Source: Ceratotherium simum simum (lineage: Eukaryota > Chordata > Mammalia > Perissodactyla > Rhinocerotidae). From it: DNA of 64,000 bases. The stretch is from contig NW_004454207.1 in NCBI RefSeq assembly GCF_000283155.1, forward strand, positions 2,368,465 through 2,432,464, given 5' to 3'. Positions within the stretch are counted from its first letter, which is position 1. Each line of letters starts with the position of its first letter. Of this stretch, positions 59,895-64,000 are shown one piece after another. The notes beneath the pieces are model-generated. The model worked only from the letters and a program-made list of their open reading frames with translations, ran no database searches and was not told the origin of the DNA. A program made the translations under genes and the position numbers.

Positions 59895-62760
59895 TATTTT
59901 GGAAACATTTATTATGGAAAATTTTGAACAGGATCATAAGTGTAGAGAATGGCACAGTCAACCCGTGTCCCAATCACCTAGCTTCAACAGTCATCAACTC
60001 ATGGCCAGTCATCCATACCCCAAGACGCTTCCCCACCCTTTGAAGCAAACCCCAGACATCAGATCATTTCATCCATAATAATTCAGTATGTATCTCTAAG
60101 GAATAAACATTCTTTATAAAAGATAAAAACCCACAATAGCATTATCACACCTTACAAATTAAGAGTATTTCTGAATATTATCAAATATCAGTATTTGATC
60201 AGTATTCAAATCTCTTCCGTGGTCTCATAAAATAATTTCTTGTTGCAGTATATTTGAATCAAGATCTATATAAAGTCCATATATGTGGTTTGTTGATATG
60301 TCTCTTAAAATTCTTTTAAGCTATAGTTTCTCTTTCCATCTCTTTTTTTATTATCTTTCAAAACAATGTGTTTATATTTAAAAAAAACAAGTTATTTGTC
60401 CTGTAGAGATTCCCAGAGCCTGACTTTTACTGGCTACATCCCTAGGTGTCATGTCACATGGTCTTCTGTCCTCCTATATTTCCTATAGGAGTCTGATCCA
60501 CTCTGTAATGGAGGATGCTATGTACTTTCATCCTCTGGGGGGTGCATGATATCTGGTGGTCTCTCTTTTTGTGATCTAAGCAGCTATTGATAATCTTTGC
60601 TAAGATCTATCAATTCATTAGTGATTGCAAAGAGCAGGTACTCTAATTCCATTATTCCTTCTTCAATTATTAGCTGAATAACTCTATAAAGAGAAACTAT
60701 TTGGTTACCCTGAGGAACAGTTCCTGTGAAAGGCAGGAGAAATACATCATTCTGTCCCTTTATCTACCACTTTTCAAAACAATGAGTTGTTTCACTGGTA
60801 TTCCCCCCAAAAAAGGGTTTTTTTTTTTTAAGTATCATTGTGAACTCATGGATTTAAGTATATTTGATGTATTTAAATCCATTGATGGTATTATTTCTGT
60901 TGAAGCTCAACTTGTCTCATCTTTGGTAAGTGGGAGCCTATTCTAGTGCGCTGTTGAGTTCTGTCAACATGACCCTAATAGTCTCTGTGAGTGTCTTGAC
61001 TTTCTGATAAGACAAGATGCTCAAGGTTCAGCTTGTATGTTTGTTGCCCCAGATCTGGAATCAGTCATTTCTCCAAGGAGCCATGAGTCCTTCTAGTGGG
61101 AAACAGTATTTAGTACTCTGAATGCTAGTGTGCTCATTGATAAGGACAGAACTAAGACATTTGTATACTTTTTTAAAGATAAAATACATCATGAGCTCAT
61201 ATCAACACATCTGATTCAAATCCAGGACAAAAAGTTGTTATGTAACCTCATGTATCTTAAATCTTTGTCTCCTTTTTCTTAAACTGTAAATCCCAGTTCT
61301 CAGTGACCCCATCATAATTTCTCAACTTTATCACACACTACATACATGACGTCCTCAGAATAACAACACTACCACAAATAACCTGATTACCGAACACATT
61401 TTAAGGTATTTTTATTGCGGTTCTGTTTGTCTGTATGGCATATCCCACAAGGATGTTCAAAATATTGTTTTAAAATCACCTGGGATAGTTCCTCTCTGTG
61501 TCACTCTGCCTCTAACTGGATTCGCAGGTGCACTTATTTCATTTTACTTACAATTGTTAGGGATGGCTCTTTTGTCTAGTTTTATTTTAAAATTATGTAT
61601 AACTATAACCATGCCTCCAACTGGATACACAGGTTCTTTGTTTCATTTACATGCAATTTTTAGGGATTTTATTTAACTGCGTGTTATAATTACGTATATT
61701 TACATGATTTCCAAGTCAAATCTACAAAATGTATATTCAAAGAAGTATAAATTCTGTCCCTGTCCTCTCCTCCTATTTTCCTCCAATATATGTAATATTT
61801 ATTTTATTTTATGGTTCATTCTTCCATTGTTTAATATGAGCAGATACTCCAATCCCTTTCCATTCTTAGAAATAGTAAACTAAATACACTTTTATTCACT
61901 TTGCTTTTCCCACTTAACTGTATATCCTATTGATCACTACATCATATCATCATGTTTTTACACACACGTGTGTGTGTGATTTTTAGTAATTAGAAAGATG
62001 TATATTTTTGTTCTAGTCTCCCCCGCATCTGCCCAACTTTTAAAAATTTCTGGCCATTGTCTATTGGTGTCCTGCTATGACACTGAAATTAGCTAAGTAA
62101 CCTCTTCTCTGCCCTTTTTGCTCTCTCCTTGAACAGTTGACTTGAACAGTCAAGTATAAAGACTTGAACTAATGTCTTTATACCCACAATTCATATTAAT
62201 ATCTATAAGGCAAGAAGCTACCTACCTCTGCTATCCGTAAACTTTCCTCTTTCTGCCCCCATTTTTGGATAGAGGTGCTATGTCCACCTTATCAGAATAG
62301 AGCCCATAAGGATGCCACCTGTCACCCTTATAGCATCAGAGTGGTAGTTATACAGGGAAGTATGTGCTTGAGCGTCACCTCTCTGCTTCGGTGGCGATCA
62401 CTGCTTATTATGGATGTCTGCAGCTTGTTCTCCCCACATGGGAATCTCCCACCTTTTGTGAGGACCTGTAGGCAGTTCCAGGGTTTTTCTGGTCTCTGAG
62501 TCATCAGAGGCCTCTTTCCCTTCCCTTCAATTCCTCGCACCCAGATGCTGCTGGCGGTTTGTCTCTACCAGCTCCGATTTGGGTGTTTATGGGTATATCT
62601 CACCGCCTTGTTATGCTGGGGATGTCATCCACGGGTTTCTGGTTTTGCTGTCCTATTTGCTTTCTCTCTTTTTATGAGAGACCTCAAGGAGATTCAGAAA
62701 CTGTTAAACCAACTTCACATAATCCTCCAATGGCTGCAGATTTTATCAAAAAGTTTTAAA
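59895..62760 (+). mobile_element. Old L1 (L1M) 3' region, long diverged block
   Basis: 'acagtcaacccgtgtcccaa', 'gaagcaaaccccagacatca', 'cagtatgtatctctaaggaa', 'gtttgttgatatgtctctta' and 'tttgtcctgtagagattccc' run in L1M 3' order to about 60760. Later pieces (61270-61730, 61780-62060, 62100-62760) have similar L1M-like content ('aaatcccagttctcagtgac', 'tccatttaatatgagcagat'-like) but are less sure. May be several fragments. Confidence 0.6.
61960..61975. repeat. (AC)n-(GT)n palindromic run
   Basis: ACACACAC directly followed by GTGTGTGT: a 16-bp perfect palindrome of alternating purine and pyrimidine, with GTGTG following. Confidence 0.9.
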
Positions 62761-62890
62761 TTAGAGAACTATTCATAAATATTCAGATCTCTTATGGTCA
62801 TGTAGCATTTTAATTTGGGTAATTCTCTAGCAGTCCTGGTAGACAAATATAGACAAATGGTAATTTTCACAGGCTCAGGTAAAACCTTGC

Positions 62891-63081
62891 TTTTTTTTTT
62901 TTCCCCCCCAAAGCCCCAGCAGACAACTGTATGTCATGGCTGCACATCCTTCTAGTTGCTGCATGTGGGACGCGGCCTCAGCATGGCCGGAGAAGCGGTG
63001 CATCAGTGCACGCCTGGGGTCCGAACCCGGGACACCAGTAGCGGAGCACGCGCACTTAACCGCTAAGCCACGGGGCCAGCC
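62891..63081 (-). mobile_element. ERE SINE, copy 10 (short 3' end form)
   Basis: Minus strand reads 'ggctggccccgtggcttagc', 'cccgggttcggaccccaggc' and 'cagcaactagaaggatgtgc', then ends in the G/A-rich tail after 'ctggggctttgggggg'. Like copy 8 it lacks the 'gatgttagctcag' modules. A short possible duplication, TTGCTTT, flanks it. Confidence 0.93.
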
Positions 63082-64000
63082 ATTGCTTTGATTTAAATAA
63101 AGAAATAATCATATATTATGGAAAAATAAAACATAGCTGTTCTGTTGAAAATAAAACATTTCTTTTTTTCCTTGGAAGTGAATAGCAGACCACTTTTTAT
63201 GATGCACATGTAATTTGCTATATGAAATTTAAATGTTGAGAATTTTACACTTGTGGACATCAAACAAAGCCTAGATTTTAAAAATTGACTTCCTGCAAAG
63301 TAAAATATCTATTTATAAAGTAGCCTGGGAAATCTTTGATCCCCTGAAGGCATTGCCTCTACCAGTATTATTTTCATGTTCTATGTTCTTCCATGATTAA
63401 TATATGTGAGTAAAGGGTACACTATTCACCTTCACAAAAGAGTAGACTAACAGAAAATGTTTTCTTTATTCTACAAATGAGGATGTAAAGGCTCAAAGAA
63501 GTATAATATTTTCCCAGAGTTATGCAGGCAGCAAATAGCAGAGCCCAGAGTCAAATGTGGGTGCCAAGTGGAACAACGATTGAGAACCATTGTACCAGAC
63601 CATGCAGAAACCTTGCAGCACCATTTTCAACACAAGAAAAGAGTCTAACCATTACCATTGGAGAAGAAAACTTAGACTTTTCATTTGCTTAAAGGATAGT
63701 GAGAAAAGGAGAGGGAAGGATAAGATAGTTGAAAGGTTTATATAGTCTAAACATTGCAATTCAATAGATCTAATTTTTTTCTTCTAAGTTTTATAAGCTA
63801 TAATTCAGAGAGGCACCAGGGTGGGATCTGCCCACCTCTGGATTGAAAAAGAAACACAGAGTCAAGGCTATTTTAGGCATCTGTCAGGCTGTAATTACCT
63901 CTTTACTCAGAGAAATCTTTATGTAAGATTAATGTAGATTGGCATTTCTTTGGTTTAAAAGAACATTTCCAGTCATCCTTTTAAAAGAATGATACTTATT
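63082..64000. other. No gene; possible MIR scrap near 63480
   Basis: 'aatgaggatgtaaaggctca' and 'atgcaggcagcaaatagcag' (63477-63545) suggest a decayed MIR. Otherwise AT-rich single-copy sequence. Confidence 0.45.

Noticed and set aside
59453..60043. Longest open frame in the window, 196 codons, plus strand
   Set aside because: It crosses from an old repeat into L1-like sequence, has no recognisable domain, no start context or splice support, and a composition like random translation.

Overview
This is mammalian nuclear DNA, most likely from a perissodactyl (horse family, less likely rhinoceros or tapir). The clearest sign is ten copies of the tRNA-derived equine repetitive element (ERE) SINE, several with readable target-site duplications. 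They lie among L1, L2, MIR, MaLR/MLT1, ERV LTR and hAT (MER5A, MER20) repeats. Base composition is AT-rich and I see no CpG island or promoter.

One gene is recognisable, on the + strand: FRMPD4 (FERM and PDZ domain containing 4, also called Preso/Preso1), X-linked in placental mammals. Two consecutive internal coding exons are present. Exon 40703-40863 (161 bp) encodes the C-terminal part of the WW domain, a linker and the first half of the PDZ domain. Exon 45212-45314 (103 bp) continues the PDZ domain through its second alpha helix. They are separated by a 4348-bp GT-AG intron and join in frame. The WW-domain start exon is not seen upstream, and the exon finishing the PDZ domain is not seen downstream. 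The window is therefore the inside of a very large gene: about 40.7 kb of one intron, two exons, and about 18.7 kb of the next intron.

The rest is intronic. From 1 to 15 kb: two lineage-specific L1 3' tails, MIR, MER20, an MLT1 LTR broken by an ERE, a GATA-type microsatellite and paired L2 fragments. From 15.5 to 17 kb: an old L1 split by an LTR and carrying a fold-back rearrangement. From 20 to 32 kb: five EREs, three related LTRs, L2 blocks and hAT elements, several nested. From 34 to 55 kb: mostly MIR, L2, MER5A and an MLT1 LTR around the exons. From 59.9 to 62.8 kb: a long old L1-like block, then an ERE at 62.9 kb. AT-rich single-copy stretches, notably 2.7-3.1, 18.0-18.8, 25.6-26.1, 32.9-33.1 and 52.1-52.4 kb, look like possible conserved non-coding elements; that is inference from appearance only.

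I found no convincing new gene or undescribed system. The more unusual items are structural: a 21-bp fold-back in an L1, a perfect 24-bp palindrome in one LTR copy, a near-consensus CpG-rich ERE, and nested insertions that give relative ages. Repeat names come from recognition by eye. Repeat edges are approximate unless a duplication or terminal repeat is cited.
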